A DNA stretch of 64,000 bases from the NCBI GenBank assembly GCA_012103075.1, contig JAAVLQ010000001.1:2035001-2099000 (forward strand), in the 5' to 3' direction. Shown piece after piece: positions 1 to 10,648 of this stretch (the first letter of the stretch is position 1; every line of letters begins with the position of its first letter). The notes beneath the pieces were generated by a model. The model made no database searches. It was not told the DNA's origin and was given only the letters and a program-made list of their open reading frames with translations. This stretch comes from Brucella cytisi. GTDB lineage: Bacteria; Pseudomonadota; Alphaproteobacteria; Rhizobiales; Rhizobiaceae. Both the position numbers and the translations under genes were made by a program.

Positions 1-13
1 GGACTATTCCGCC

Positions 14-830
14 CTAGGCAGAGAGCCATCCCATGCGATCCGCCACATCGTTCGCAAGGGCGCGCACACGCTTGCCCATATCTTCTATAATGTCAGGACG
101 AGCCTCAGCTGCCATCATGGACAGAGCGATACCGGCCGTTGGGTGGAAAGGCCGGTCACAGATCGCAGCGCCGATGCAGAACATGCCTTCGCGCAACTGG
201 CCGTTATCCAGCGAATAGCCTCTTGCTTTCGCCTCTGCCATCTCGGCCTCCAACGCCTTGAGCGAAGGCGCGCTGGCCGGCGTGATCAGCTCGGGCCATT
301 CGGGCGGCAGGTGACGGACCAACTCCTGCGGCGACATCGCTGCCAGCATGGCCTTGCCAGTCGCGGTAAAGACAGCGGGAACGCGCATACCGATGCGGAA
401 TGTGATTCCCAATGGCGCGGTCGAGTTGCGGCACGAAAGATAAATGACATCTGGTCCTTCCAGATGCGAAAGCGTCAATGTATGCGCGCCAAGCCCATCA
501 GCATCCGCAACCGCCTCATGAAATGCATCGACAATGTCGCTGCCAGCCATGAAACACATTGGCCCAGCGTACCGATTGCGATCCCATTGTGAAGCTTCCA
601 TCACTGTTGAGCTTCAGCAGCTTGAGATGAACCAGTGTCTGGCAAAGCCCGTGCACACTGCTCTTCGGCAAGCCAGTCCGACGGGCCAGATCGGAAAGCT
701 TGAGCCCGTCCGCAGACCCCTTGCCGCCTTCCTGCGTGGATTTCGCGATCTGATCCAGAATTTGTGCCGCACGCATAACTGCCGGCACCAGTTTCTGGGA
801 ACTCTCTTCGTCGCTCACCGTTTTCGTCAT
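14..830 (-). CDS. IclR-family transcriptional regulator (frameshifted in this read)
   Basis: The first ~80 residues (from 830) carry a winged helix-turn-helix of IclR type with the signature LARRTGLPKSSVHGL; the C-terminal part, in another frame from ~553 to 14, is an IclR effector-binding domain (FTATGKAMLAAM, later ARGYSLDNGQLREGMFCIGAA). The frames join at ~553, where one extra T in a TTT run (minus strand) would produce the shift; removing it gives a continuous protein of ~271 residues, normal for the family. Such regulators usually repress a neighbouring catabolic gene until a small acid binds. The divergent neighbour is an aldehyde dehydrogenase (gabD), the probable target; an inverted repeat lies between them. 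The ligand is not deducible. Confidence 0.85.
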
Positions 831-912
831 AGCTTTGCGTTCACCTGATCGACGCCTGATTAACCGTTTGACTTTGGTTATTACGGGCTGTTTAATTCAA
901 AATATCGTAAGC

Positions 913-930
913 CGTTCAATATACTGAACG
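913..930. promoter_or_regulatory. Inverted repeat between the iclR-type gene and gabD, candidate operator
   Basis: CGTTCA and TGAACG form a perfect inverted repeat with a 6-base spacer, 35 bases before the gabD start and about 80 bases before the regulator start. Its place and size suit an IclR-family operator serving both divergent genes. Binding is an inference. Confidence 0.5.
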
Positions 931-964
931 AGCTTTCTCTGCAAGACTGGGATGGAACATCAAT

Positions 965-2414
965 ATGCTCGCTTTGAAAGACCCTCGCTGCTCAAATCGC
1001 AATGCCTTGTTGACGGGCGCTGGATAGACGCCACGGACGGCACCAAGATCGACGTGACCAATCCGGCAGACGGTTCGGTCATCGGCACAGTTCCTCTCTT
1101 TCTGTCGCGACCATCAAGGAAGCTATCGACGCTTCCGCAAAGGCTTTCCCGGCATGGGCCGCCAAGACCGCCAAGGAGCGCACAGCGATCCTGCGTAAAT
1201 GGTTCGATCTCATCGTTGCCAATGCCGACGATATCGCTCTTATCATGACGTCGGAACAGGGCAAGCCGCTTGCTGAGGCACGCGGCGAAGTTCTCTATGC
1301 GGCATCATTCATCGAATGGTTCGCCGAAGAGGCAAAGCGCGTCTATGGAGACACTATCCCTGCCCCGCAGGCGGGACAGCGCCTGACGATCATCCGCCAG
1401 CCGGTCGGCGTCACCGCTGCAATCACGCCATGGAACTTCCCGGCAGCGATGATTACCCGCAAGGCAGCCCCTGCCCTTGCGGCCGGTTGCACCATGATCG
1501 TGCGCCCCGCCGACCTCACGCCGCTGACGGCACTGGCGCTTGGCGTTCTTGCCGAAAAGGCAGGCATTCCGGCTGGCGTTCTCCAGATCGTTACCGGCAA
1601 GGCGCGTGAAATTGGTGCCGAACTGACAAGCAATGATATTGTGCGCAAGCTCTCCTTCACCGGCTCGACGGAAGTCGGACGCCTGCTGATGGCGCAATGC
1701 GCCCCGACCATCAAGCGCATCTCGCTGGAACTTGGCGGCAATGCGCCGTTCATCGTGTTCGACGATGCTGATCTGGACGCCGCCGTCGACGGTGCCATGA
1801 TTTCCAAATACCGCAATGCGGGCCAGACCTGTGTCTGCGCCAACCGCATCTATGTGCAGCGCGGGATCTACGGCAAGTTCGCTGAAAAGCTCGCGGCCAA
1901 GGTCAAGGAACTCAAGGTCGGCAATGGCACAGAACCGGGTGTCGTCATCGGCCCAATGATCGAACCGAAGGCCATCACCAAGGTCAAGGCACATATTGAC
2001 GATGCCGTATCCAAGGGCGCGAAGCTCATCACCGGCGGCAAGGAACTGGGCGGCCTGTTCTTCGAACCGGGCGTGCTGACGGGCGTAACGCCTGACATGA
2101 TCGTAGCCAAGGAAGAAACTTTCGGCCCGCTGGCCCCACTCTTCGCCTTCGACACGGAAGAAGAAGTCATCGCCATGGCCAATGATACGATCTTCGGTCT
2201 GGCGGCTTATTTCTATACGGAGAATTTCAGCCGCGCGATCCGCGTCAGCGAAGGACTGGAATACGGCATGGTTGGTCACAATACCGGGCTCATTTCCAAC
2301 GAAGTCGCGCCCTTTGGCGGCGTGAAGCAGTCAGGCCTCGGTCGTGAAGGCTCCAAATACGGCATCGAGGAATATCTCGAGACCAAATATATCTGCAGCG
2401 CCTACAAGCGTTAA
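965..2414 (+). CDS. gabD: NAD(P)-dependent succinate-semialdehyde dehydrogenase (two frameshifts in this read)
   Basis: This aldehyde dehydrogenase of ~484 residues should oxidise succinate semialdehyde to succinate (GABA/4-hydroxybutyrate catabolism). The sequence shows ITPWNFPAAM, the nucleotide-site glycine motif FTGSTEVG, the general-base glutamate in LELGGNAPF (about residue 255) and the nucleophilic cysteine in NAGQTCVCAN (about residue 290). The start at 965 gives the N-terminus MLALKDP and has GGATGGA upstream; an ATG at 952 is in a different frame. A missing C near 983 and a missing base near 1091-1102 split the frame. The second half from 1245 reads intact. Substrate is assigned from close similarity to alphaproteobacterial GabD, so another short semialdehyde is possible. 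Confidence 0.88.
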
Positions 2415-2455
2415 AACCGCTGTTTTCCATACCGTTCCACGGAAAGCAGTGTCAA

Positions 2456-2492
2456 AAAGATGGCGCGCATTGTTCGCGCCATCTTTTTTTTA
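2456..2492 (+). terminator. Rho-independent terminator after gabD
   Basis: A perfect 12-bp stem (AAAGATGGCGCG with its complement) encloses a 7-base loop and is followed by a run of T, 42 bases after the gabD stop. Confidence 0.92.
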
Positions 2493-2548
2493 TTTATAGA
2501 CGGTGCAACTACTAATATGGCTTCCGCCAAAGATAATCCGGAAAATAT

Positions 2549-3121
2549 ATGCTGCGCCGCCTTTACGACTGGACGATTTCGCTTGCCGCAAGAAAATCCG
2601 CCGAATGGTGGCTCGCCATCATCGCCTTTGTAGAAAGCTCGGTCTTTCTTGTCCCCGCCGACGTCCTGTTTCTGCCCATGGCGCTTGCCCGCCCCGAACG
2701 CGCGCGGCGTTATGCCTTCATCGCAACAGTGGCTTCCGTCCTTGGCGGCATTGCGGGCTGGTATCTCGGCTATCATGCCTATGAGCAGATCGCCAAACCG
2801 GTACTCGAGATGTACGGCAAGCTCGACACGTTCGAGCAATTGCGCGGTACAACCAGCGCCGACACCATTCTATTGATGCTGATCACCTCCGGCCTTGCAC
2901 ATCTGCCGCCGATCAAGGTGGTGACGATCCTGTCCGGTGCAGCTGGCATCAATATCTGGCTCTTCATCGCATCGGCCATCGTTGCGCGCGGTGCGCGTTT
3001 CTATTTCCTCGCCCGGCTGCTGCGCCGTTATGGCGAACCAATCCGCGATTTCATCGAAAAGCGCCTTGGCCTGATCGCAAGTCTCGTGGCTGTCGTCCTG
3101 ATCGCGCTCTTTTTGCTGTGA
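2549..3121 (+). CDS. YqaA/DedA-family (SNARE-associated) inner-membrane protein
   Basis: The frame is intact and encodes 190 residues. It has a hydrophobic core with the DedA-like stretch AFVESSVFLVPADVLFLPMAL, a central GGIAGWYLGY glycine-rich membrane segment, and a strongly hydrophobic C-terminal helix ending in LIALFLL. Arginine-rich loops (ARPERARR, ARLLRRYG) suggest cytoplasmic faces. The family is implicated in membrane homeostasis and lipid translocation, but no substrate can be inferred. It precedes dsbB on the same strand by about 110 bases. The start at 2549 has only a weak purine-rich ribosome site. Confidence 0.8.
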   Translation: MLRRLYDWTISLAARKSAEWWLAIIAFVESSVFLVPADVLFLPMALARPERARRYAFIATVASVLGGIAGWYLGYHAYEQIAKPVLEMYGKLDTFEQLRGTTSADTILLMLITSGLAHLPPIKVVTILSGAAGINIWLFIASAIVARGARFYFLARLLRRYGEPIRDFIEKRLGLIASLVAVVLIALFLL

Positions 3122-3229
3122 AGTATCTTCACGCCTGAGCGGTTCGCCCAAACTCGGTCAAAATAAATTGCTTGGAGACAAGCAAGCAGTTTGCCTTAAG
3201 AATAAGAGAGCCTTTTCAGGGAATCCCAT

Positions 3230-3755
3230 ATGGCGTTTGCACTCAATAATCCGGTCGGCAAAACACAGGCATGGACCGCAGGCATCATGACCATCGGTCT
3301 TGCCGCAACTGTCGGCACAGCACTGGGCTTCGAGCATCTGGCTGGCTTCATGCCCTGCAAGCTCTGTCTCGAACAGCGCACGCCTTACTATATCGGCGTT
3401 CCGGTTCTGGCTGCAGCTTGGGTCTCCTACGGCCTGAAATGGCCCCGATCCTGACGCGCGGTCTTATCCTGATCAGCGCACTCTTGATGACCTTCGGGCT
3501 GCGGCGCTTGCCATCTATCATACCGGCGTTGAACTGAAATACTGGCCGGGACCGATTGATTGCAGTGCCGCGACAATGAAAGTCACGCTGGATGCAGGCA
3601 ATCTCCTGAGCGACCTCAATTCGACGCGTCCGCCCGCATGCGACAGCGCGCCGGGCCACTTCCTCGGCCTGTCCTTTGCCGGATGGAACGTCGTCGCAAG
3701 CCTGCTCTTTGCAGCTATCGGCTACTACGGCGCTTTTGCGAAAAGTGGGAAGTAA
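3230..3755 (+). CDS. dsbB: Disulfide bond formation protein B (two frameshifts in this read)
   Basis: DsbB reoxidises periplasmic DsbA by passing electrons to quinone in the inner membrane. The reading starts at 3230; the first periplasmic redox pair is the CxxC in MPCKLC (residues 43 and 46). After a shift near 3444 the protein continues ILTRGLILISALLMTFG, and after a second shift near 3497 it continues ALAIYHTGVELKYW with the second cysteine pair (IDCSAA and PPACDS), then a last membrane helix ending at 3755. The reconstructed length, ~175 residues with four helices, is normal. It faces the HNH gene tail to tail. Confidence 0.87.
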
Positions 3756-3774
3756 AAGCGGGAAACTATAGGGA

Positions 3775-4346
3775 TTAGGGCTCCAGTTCGACATCCCAGT
3801 ATAGAAAATCGAGCCAGCTATCGTGCAGATGGTTGGGTGGGAAAAGGCGGCCGTTATTGTGCAAGTCCTGCACAGTCGGCATGGCTGGCTTCTGGCGCGG
3901 CCACATATGCGCGACGGCGGGCATCATTCCGCCCTTGCGCAGATTGCATGGTGAACAGGCGGCGACCACATTTTCCCACGTCGTCTCGCCGCCATGGCAA
4001 CGCGGGGTAACGTGATCGAAGGTCAGGTCATGCGGCGAGCCGCAATACTGGCACTCGAAACGATCACGCAAAAGACGTTGAAGCGCGTGAACGCAGGATA
4101 GCGCGGCGGCTTCACATAATCCTTCAGGCAAATCACGCTCGGAACGCGCATGGAGAACGATGGTGAGGAAACGATGTGATCGTATTCCGCCACAATGTTC
4201 ACGCGTTCGAGAAACACCGCCTTGATCGCATCCTGCCGGGACCAGAGCGACAGGGGATAATAGCTGAGCGGACGGTAATCAGCGTTCAGAACCAGCGCGG
4301 GCAAGCCACTGGTCGAGACGGTTCTGGGCGAGACGGCAACAGTCAA
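3775..4346 (-). CDS. HNH endonuclease-family protein (frameshifted in this read)
   Basis: The reconstructed protein is ~190 residues. The C-terminal part holds a zinc-ribbon-type HNH domain: ECQYCGS, then DLTFDHVTPRCHGGE with the HNH histidines, then ACSPCNLRKGG. The N-terminal half (LPALVLNADYRPLSYYPLSLW) is the conserved extension of a family common in Alphaproteobacteria, of unknown target. One T appears to be missing from a T run near 4071 (minus strand). I choose the TTG start at 4346 because AAGGAGGTG lies just upstream; the ATG at 4415 has no such site. Whether it cleaves DNA in vivo is unknown. Confidence 0.85.
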
Positions 4347-4614
4347 GGGCGCACCTCCTTCAGAGCAACTCCGAAAAAGGGCGAAATGGCTCTCCATGCG
4401 GAATTGCGCTTTCATCGAAGCGCCGCGCGTCCATTTGGGCGCAACAACGACGCTCCAACCTCATGAGGACGGGACTGCAATCCGCAGAAAATCAAGCTTC
4501 CGCGAATCGAAATTCCGTCATCAGCCGATGCGGATAATGTAAGCCCGACGTGACAGGATTGTGAAGCGGAAACGCATTTATGCTTCGGGAAACACGCAAG
4601 TTTTACAGCAGCAT

Positions 4615-5259
4615 CTATAAAAGTGGCGCCGCTTCACGTCCCTTGATCGCCGCATAATAAGCCCAGAACAATCGCGCCGCCACGCCGCGCCATGGCGCCC
4701 AGTCTTCCGCCAGCTTGCGAAGGGCAACGGCATCGGGCCGGATCTCATGGGCAAAGGCGTGGCCAACAGCCGTCTGCAAGGCCACATCGCCAGCCGGAAA
4801 CACATCCGGATGACCGGCAGCAAACAGAAGATAGACCTCCGCCGTCCACGGGCCGATGCCCTTGATGGCCGTCAGTGCCGCGATCGCTTCTTCGGCAGGC
4901 AGATCGCAAAGCCCATGCAGGTCGATTGCCCCTTCTGCCAAAGCTTCACTCAAGGCAAACAGCGTTCTCTGCTTGGGACGCGAGAGACCAGCAAAACGCC
5001 AAGCCTCCTCTCCGCCCGCAATGTAGGTTTCGGGCGTCAGCGGATCGATGGCCTGTTTCAGCCGGGCCCAGATCGCGGCGGCACTGGCCGTCGAAACCTG
5101 TTGTGCGACAATGATGGATGCCAGACTTTCAAATCCGGGTTCGGACCGGCGCAACGGCACCGCATGGGACCGGCTGCGAATATCGGCCAGCCGAATATCG
5201 GCGAGAACCAGAGCCTCCAGCCCCGCCTCAATATCGCTCAATGTATCGATCCGCCGCAT
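4615..5259 (-). CDS. alkA: DNA-3-methyladenine glycosylase II, HhH-GPD family
   Basis: This base-excision repair enzyme removes alkylated purines. The protein has 214 residues and an intact frame. The helix-hairpin-helix motif is at residues 132-141 (IKGIGPWTAE) and the catalytic aspartate is D158 in PAGDVALQ. The N-terminal ASIIVAQQVSTASA is the first conserved family helix. I prefer the ATG at 5259, which has GAAAGG upstream, over the ATG at 5313. It lacks the N-terminal AlkA domain of E. coli, as do most short AlkA/MagIII-like enzymes. It is divergent from gluQ. Confidence 0.85.
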   Translation of the reverse strand: MRRIDTLSDIEAGLEALVLADIRLADIRSRSHAVPLRRSEPGFESLASIIVAQQVSTASAAAIWARLKQAIDPLTPETYIAGGEEAWRFAGLSRPKQRTLFALSEALAEGAIDLHGLCDLPAEEAIAALTAIKGIGPWTAEVYLLFAAGHPDVFPAGDVALQTAVGHAFAHEIRPDAVALRKLAEDWAPWRGVAARLFWAYYAAIKGREAAPLL

Positions 5260-5334
5260 CGCACAGCCTTTCATTCTCTCGGCGCACAACGTACCAATGG
5301 AATCAGAAGACATTCAACTGACATTGAAAACACC

Positions 5335-6218
5335 ATGACCGCACCTGTGTTCCGCTTTGCTCCGAGTCCCAATGGCCAGCTTCACCTTGGCCATGCCTAT
5401 TCCGCTCTTCTGAACGCAGATATGGCCAAAAAGAGCAACGGGCGCTTCCTGCTGCGCATGGAAGATATCGACACAGCACGCTGTACGCCTGCGCTGGAAC
5501 AAGGCATTTACGACGATCTCCGCTGGCTTGGCCTGACATGGGAAACCCCTGTGCGCCGCCAGTCGGAACATTTCGGCGAATATCGCAACGCCCTGACCAA
5601 ACTTGCCGACAAGGGCCTTGTCTATCCGGCCTTCCTCAGCCGGGGCGAAGTTCGTGAGCGGATCGGCGAAGCTTTCGCCAAGGGCAAGGACTGGCCTTCC
5701 GACCCGGATGGAACACCGCTCTATCCGCAAAGCGAGCGCGATCTGACCGAAAAGGAACAAATGGAGCGTATCGCCTCGGGCATGTCCTATGCCCGGCGGC
5801 TCAATATGGAGAAAGCGCTTGGGGCGCTTGTCGCCGCAGGTGAATCATTGTTCTGGACCGAAAGCGGCGCGGGGCCGGATGGCGAGACCGGACGCGTGAA
5901 CGCCGATCCAGCGCAATGGGGCGACGTGGTGATTGCCCGCAAGGACACGCCAACCAGCTATCACCTCTCCGTTGTCGTGGACGATGCCTTGCAGGGCATC
6001 ACCACGTTGTGCGCGGGCACGATCTGTTTCACGCGACATCCGTGCACCGGCTGCTGCAGAAGCTGCTCGGCCTGCCCGAGCCTCTTTATCACCATCACGA
6101 TCTGGTGCTGGGCGACGACGGGATGAAACTGTCGAAAAGCCGCCGGGATACAGCGCTCGCATCATTGCGCGAACAAGGCTTTACGCCCGACGATATTCGC
6201 GCCAAGTTGTCCCTATAA
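5335..6218 (+). CDS. gluQ: Glutamyl-Q tRNA(Asp) synthetase (frameshifted in this read)
   Basis: This truncated glutamyl-tRNA synthetase paralogue attaches glutamate to queuosine at position 34 of tRNA(Asp). The ATP-site HIGH-type motif is APSPNGQLHLGH at the N-terminus and the KMSKS-type motif is MKLSKS near the C-terminus, with RMEDIDTAR between. The protein is ~294 residues and lacks the anticodon-binding domain, as expected. A missing C near 6004 shifts the frame: the text before it ends DDALQGIT and the text after continues VVRGHDLFHAT. The long upstream frame extension over alkA is spurious; the ATG at 5335 fits the family. Confidence 0.88.
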
Positions 6219-6359
6219 AGCTATTTTCGCCGCAGCGTCACAGATGATGTGCCCACGCACCGATTGACGAAAGCACACCAAAGCGGTTCAAAGGCAACAT
6301 GATAGCTGGCACTGAAGAGTGCCGGCGGTAGATTTGTTTATTTTGAAGGAGGCATAGCC

Positions 6360-8553
6360 ATGGTTTCTCAGAAAGCCGGTAATTACGTTGAGATAGAAGG
6401 CTTGCGCGTTGCCCCTGAACTGGTGGAATTTCTGGCCAAGGAAGCTGCTCCCGGAACCGGTGTGGAGCCGGAAAAATTCTGGAAGGGCTTTGCCGCCATC
6501 ATCCGCGATCTCGCACCGAAGAACCGCGCCCTCCTTGCCAAGCGTGACGACCTGCAGGCCAAGATCGATGCCCGGTACAAGCAGAACCGCGACAAGGGCT
6601 ACAGCCGGGCCGATTACCAGCAGTTCCTGAAGGATATTGGCTATCTCCTGCCGGAAGGCGGAGAGTTCTCGGTTTCGACCACCAATGTCGATCCGGAAAT
6701 CACCCATATCGCTGGCCCGCAGCTTGTCGTTCCGGTGATGAATGCCCGCTACGCGCTCAACGCCGCTAATGCGCGCTGGGGTTCGCTCTATGATGCGCTC
6801 TACGGCACCGACGCGATTTCCGATGCCGACGGCGCGGAAAAAGGGCAAGGGCAAGGGCTACAATCCGAAGCGTGGCGAAAAGGTCATCGCCCGGGCGAAA
6901 AACTTCCTCGATGAAAGCGCACCGCTTGCCACCGGCAACTGGGCCAATGTCGCCGGTCTCGCCGTCAAGGACGGCAAACTTGAAATCAAGCTGACCGACG
7001 GTTCGGCAACGGCGCTGAAGGATGCCAACCAGTTCAAGGGTTATAATGGCGACGCAGCCGCCCCGACCAATGTACTGCTGGCCAAGAACAACATGCATGT
7101 CGACATCGTCGTCAATGCGGACCATCCGATCGGCAAGACCGATCCGGCCCATATTGCCGATGTGGTTCTGGAATCTGCCGTCAGCACGATTCAGGATTGC
7201 GAAGATTCGATTGCTGCCGTCGATGCCGAAGACAAGGTTGCGGTTTATCGTAACTGGCTCGGCCTGATGAACGGCAAGCTGGAAGACACGTTCGAGAAGA
7301 ACGGCAAGCAGATGACCCGCCGCCTCAATGGCGACCGCAGCTACAAGGCTGCGGACGGTTCCACGCTGTCGCTCAAGGGCCGCTCCCTGATGCTGGTGCG
7401 CAATGTCGGCCACCTCATGACCAACCCGGCGATCATTGATGCCGACGGCCATGAAGTGCCGGAAGGCATCATGGATGCAGCCTTCACCAGCCTGATCGCG
7501 CTGCACGATATCGGCCCCAATGGTCGCCACATGAATTCGCGCGAAGGCTCGGTCTATATCGTCAAGCCGAAGATGCACGGGCCGGAAGAAGTGGCTTTCG
7601 CCAACGAAATCTTCACCCGGACCGAAGAAATGCTCGGCATGAAGCCGAACACGCTCAAAATCGGCATCATGGACGAGGAACGTCGCACCACGGTTAACCT
7701 CAAGGAGGCGATCCGTGCCGCCAAGGAACGCGTCGTCTTCATCAATACCGGCTTCCTTGACCGCACCGGCGACGAGATCCATACTTCGATGGAAGCAGGC
7801 CCGATGATCCGCAAGGGCGATATGAAGCAGGCCGCTTGGATCGGTGCTTACGAACAGTGGAATGTCGATATCGGTCTCGAATGCGGCCTTTCCGGCCATG
7901 CGCAGATTGGCAAGGGCATGTGGGCCATGCCGGACCTGATGGCAGCCATGCTGGAACAGAAAATCGCCCATCCGAAGGCCGGAGCGAATACCGCATGGGT
8001 GCCGTCGCCGACCGCTGCCACCCTCCACGCGACCCACTATCATCAGGTGGATGTTGCTGCCGTTCAGGCAAAGCTGAAGAGCCGTCCGCGCGCCAAGCTC
8101 GACGACATTCTGTCGGTGCCGGTTGCAACCCGCCCGAACTGGACGCCGGAAGACATCCAGCATGAAATCGACAATAACGCGCAGGGCATTCTGGGTTACG
8201 TCGTACGCTGGGTCGATCAGGGCGTTGGCTGCTCGAAGGTTCCGGACATCAACAATGTCGGCCTGATGGAAGACCGTGCGACGCTGCGCATCTCCGCACA
8301 GCACATCGCCAACTGGCTCTATCATGGCGTCGTTTCGGAAGCCCAAGTGATGGAAACCATGAAGCGCATGGCAGCCGTCGTCGACAGGCAGAACGAAGGC
8401 GATGCCCTCTATCGCCCGATGGCCGCTGACTTCGACAAGTCGATTGCCTTCCGGGCCGCCTGCGATCTGGTCTTCAAGGGCCGCGAGCAGCCGAACGGCT
8501 ACACCGAACCAGTCCTGCATCGCCGCCGTCTGGAGCTGAAAGCTCAAGGGTGA
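6360..8553 (+). CDS. glcB: Malate synthase G (frameshifted in this read)
   Basis: Malate synthase G condenses glyoxylate with acetyl-CoA to malate in the glyoxylate bypass. The reconstructed protein is ~730 residues, matching the monomeric G isoform (about 723 in E. coli). Recognisable are [19 protein letters not shown], the segment [20 protein letters not shown], and [10 protein letters not shown] near the C-terminus, which carries the catalytic aspartate. One extra G in the GGG at 6843-6845 breaks the frame between residues 161 and 162. The start has a good ribosome site (AAGGAGG) upstream. A terminator follows 24 bases after the stop. Confidence 0.93.
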
Positions 8554-8576
8554 TTCTTTTCACTTGCAAATGATCG

Positions 8577-8604
8577 AAGACGGCGGGAGAAATCCCGCCG
8601 TTTT
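8577..8604 (+). terminator. Rho-independent terminator after glcB
   Basis: The hairpin CGGCGGGA-GAAA-TCCCGCCG is followed by TTTTC. Confidence 0.88.
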
Positions 8605-8625
8605 CTTGTTCAATAAGGTTCTGAA

Positions 8626-9120
8626 ATGACCCTCCTCATCCGCCACGCGACGGAAACCGATCTCCCTGCCCTGCTCGCCATCTATAATGATGCGGTAGAG
8701 AACACGCTCGCCATCTGGAATGAAACGCTCGTTGATCTGGAAAACCGTCGTGAATGGCTCAAAGCCCGTAATCGCGATGGCTTTCCGGTGCTGGTTGCCG
8801 AACGTGAAAGTCAGGTCGTTGGCTATGCGAGCTATGGCCCGTTTCGCCCGTTCGAGGGTTTCCGCCATTCCTCCGAACTTTCGATCTATGTGGCAAGCGA
8901 TGCACGCGGCGGCGGCATCGGACGCGTCCTCCTGACCGAGCTTGTGGAAGAAGCACGCGAGCGAAAGGTGCATGTACTGATTGCCGGTATCGAAGCGGGC
9001 AATGCCGCTTCCATCGCGCTGCATAAATCTCAGGGCTTTGAAGATTGCGGCACGCTGAAACAGGTCGGCCAGAAATTCGGACGCTGGCTCGATCTTACCT
9101 TCATGCAGAAGATACTCTGA
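8626..9120 (+). CDS. GNAT N-acetyltransferase of the PAT/YncA type
   Basis: The intact 164-residue protein has the GNAT acetyl-CoA binding motif ARGGGIGRVLLTEL (about residues 89-102) and the phosphinothricin-acetyltransferase-like N-terminus IRHATETDLPALLAIYNDAV. Members acetylate methionine sulfoximine-like compounds or small amines. The alpha-helical segment NAASIALHKSQGF is typical of this subgroup. It is flanked by terminators on both sides, so it is probably transcribed alone. The physiological substrate cannot be told. Confidence 0.85.
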   Translation: MTLLIRHATETDLPALLAIYNDAVENTLAIWNETLVDLENRREWLKARNRDGFPVLVAERESQVVGYASYGPFRPFEGFRHSSELSIYVASDARGGGIGRVLLTELVEEARERKVHVLIAGIEAGNAASIALHKSQGFEDCGTLKQVGQKFGRWLDLTFMQKIL

Positions 9121-9124
9121 TTGA

Positions 9125-9150
9125 AAAAGGGCCGCTTTCGCGGCCCTTTT
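9125..9150. terminator. Bidirectional terminator between the GNAT gene and the MFS gene
   Basis: GGGCCGC-TTTC-GCGGCCC is flanked by A4 and T4, so it works in both directions between the convergent genes. Confidence 0.88.
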
Positions 9151-9151
9151 A

Positions 9152-10503
9152 TCAGTTCGGCTGTGGAACGGCATTTCCGACTGACAGCTCCGTCAGACCG
9201 ATTTCGCCTTCGACCTGATCGCTGCGAGCCATCAGGTAAAGACCAAGGCCACAGGTCAGGGCAGCGATGAACACCAGATACCGGGCATGTGCCATCGGAT
9301 TGACCGCCAGAAGCGACGTCACGATCACCGGCGTCAGACCACCAAAGACCGCATAGGAAACATTGTAGGAAAACGACAGACCCGAAAAGCGAACCGGTGC
9401 CGGGAATGCGCGCACCATCACATAAGGCACCGCACCAACCATGCCGACCGAAAGGCCCATCACCGCGTAAAGCGCAAACAGAACCGGCAGCGAAACCCCC
9501 GCATAGGTGTAGAAGGCGAAGGTCGCGACACCGAAGAAAATGCCTGCAACAGCGAAGAAGCGCCCGCTGCCAATGCGGTCGACAATGGCACCAGCATTTA
9601 CAGTTCCGAACATCAGGAACAGTGTGCCGAAGCTTGTGGCGGCGAGCGACTGCAAAGGCGTGTAGCCATAAAGTTTCTGCAGGAAGGTCGCCGTCATCAG
9701 CGTGGTGACAACAATGCCAGCCGACAAGATCCATGTCAGCAGCACCGAAATGATAACGCCATGCATGTGGTTACGCAGAACAGTGCCGAGCGGCAGCTTA
9801 TCCTTGAGCAGATGGCTGTTCTTCATCTCGGTGAAGATCGGCGTTTCAGCCAGCCAGCGGCGCAGATAAACGGCAAACAGGCCGAAGATTCCGCCAATGA
9901 AGAATGGAATACGCCATGCATAAGCAGCCAGTTCTTCCGGCGTGAAAATCCAGTTGATGGCGGTCGCAATAAGCGAGCCGATCATGATGCCAAGCGTGAG
10001 GCCAGAGCACAGGAAACCGCACGCCATGCCGACACGATTGGCAGGCACATGCTCGGCCACGAAGGTCCATGCGCCCGGAACTTCACCACCGATGGCGGCA
10101 CCCTGCAACATGCGGAAGACGATCAGCAGGATCGGCGCGCCAACGCCCAGCGTTGCATAGGTCGGCAGGCAGGCCATGGCCAATGTCGAAATCGACATCA
10201 GAAACACCGAGAAGGCGAAGACGCGCTTACGGCCAAACTTGTCGCCGAAATGCGCCAGCACGATGCCGCCAATCGGGCGCACCAGATAGCCGGCTGCGAA
10301 AATACCGAACGTCTGGATCAGCACCAGCCAGTCCGGCATATCGGGCGGAAAAACAGATGACCTATGACGCTCGCAAAGAACACGAAGATGATGAAATCAT
10401 AAAACTCTAGCGCACCGCCAAGGGCCGAAAGGCCGAGCGTGCGGAAATCCTGCCGGTTAAGCGGACGGGGACTGTTGCTTGCGTGGAGATTCGTCGATGC
10501 CAT
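9152..10503 (-). CDS. MFS transporter, metabolite:H+ symporter type (frameshifted in this read)
   Basis: The ~450-residue protein has twelve predicted membrane segments. The MFS signature after helix 2 is visible (GDKFGRKRVFAFSVFLMS), as is FRMLQGAAIGGEVPGAW in helix 4-5, typical of the metabolite:H+ symporter subfamily that takes up small carboxylates or betaines. The N-terminus (MASTNLHASNS, then LGLSALGGALEFYDFIIFVFF) lies in another frame, joined at ~10344 where one C is missing. The substrate is not predictable from the neighbours. Confidence 0.85.
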
Positions 10504-10591
10504 CGATTCGATTCTTTTCTGGTGGTTTACGCAGTGGGGCCGATCTTTTCGGATGGGTTTTAATGCGCCAATTGTGCATGCACTGCAAGGC

Positions 10592-10633
10592 TTGACTTCC
10601 AGATGTCGAAGCCTATTTTAGAACTATTCTAAA
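10592..10633 (+). promoter_or_regulatory. mbfA promoter with overlapping Irr-type iron control element
   Basis: TTGACT (10592-10597) and TATTTT (10614-10619) are spaced 16 bases apart. A perfect inverted repeat TTTAGAA-CTA-TTCTAAA (10617-10633) overlaps the -10 region and start. This matches the ICE box bound by Irr in Rhizobiales, so Irr would repress mbfA when iron is scarce. Confidence 0.8.
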
Positions 10634-10648
10634 CTTTGGATTCCCGAA

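Noticed and set aside
4747..6126. A 459-codon frame apparently fusing a new N-terminus to GluQ
   Set aside because: The first ~195 codons are antisense to alkA. The family start is at 5335.
6766..8547. 593-codon open frame antisense to malate synthase G
   Set aside because: It is a mirror of the high-GC glcB codon pattern with no recognisable domain. Similar long shadows lie opposite gabD (1305-2279), purA (42003-42533) and ftsH (52403-53773).
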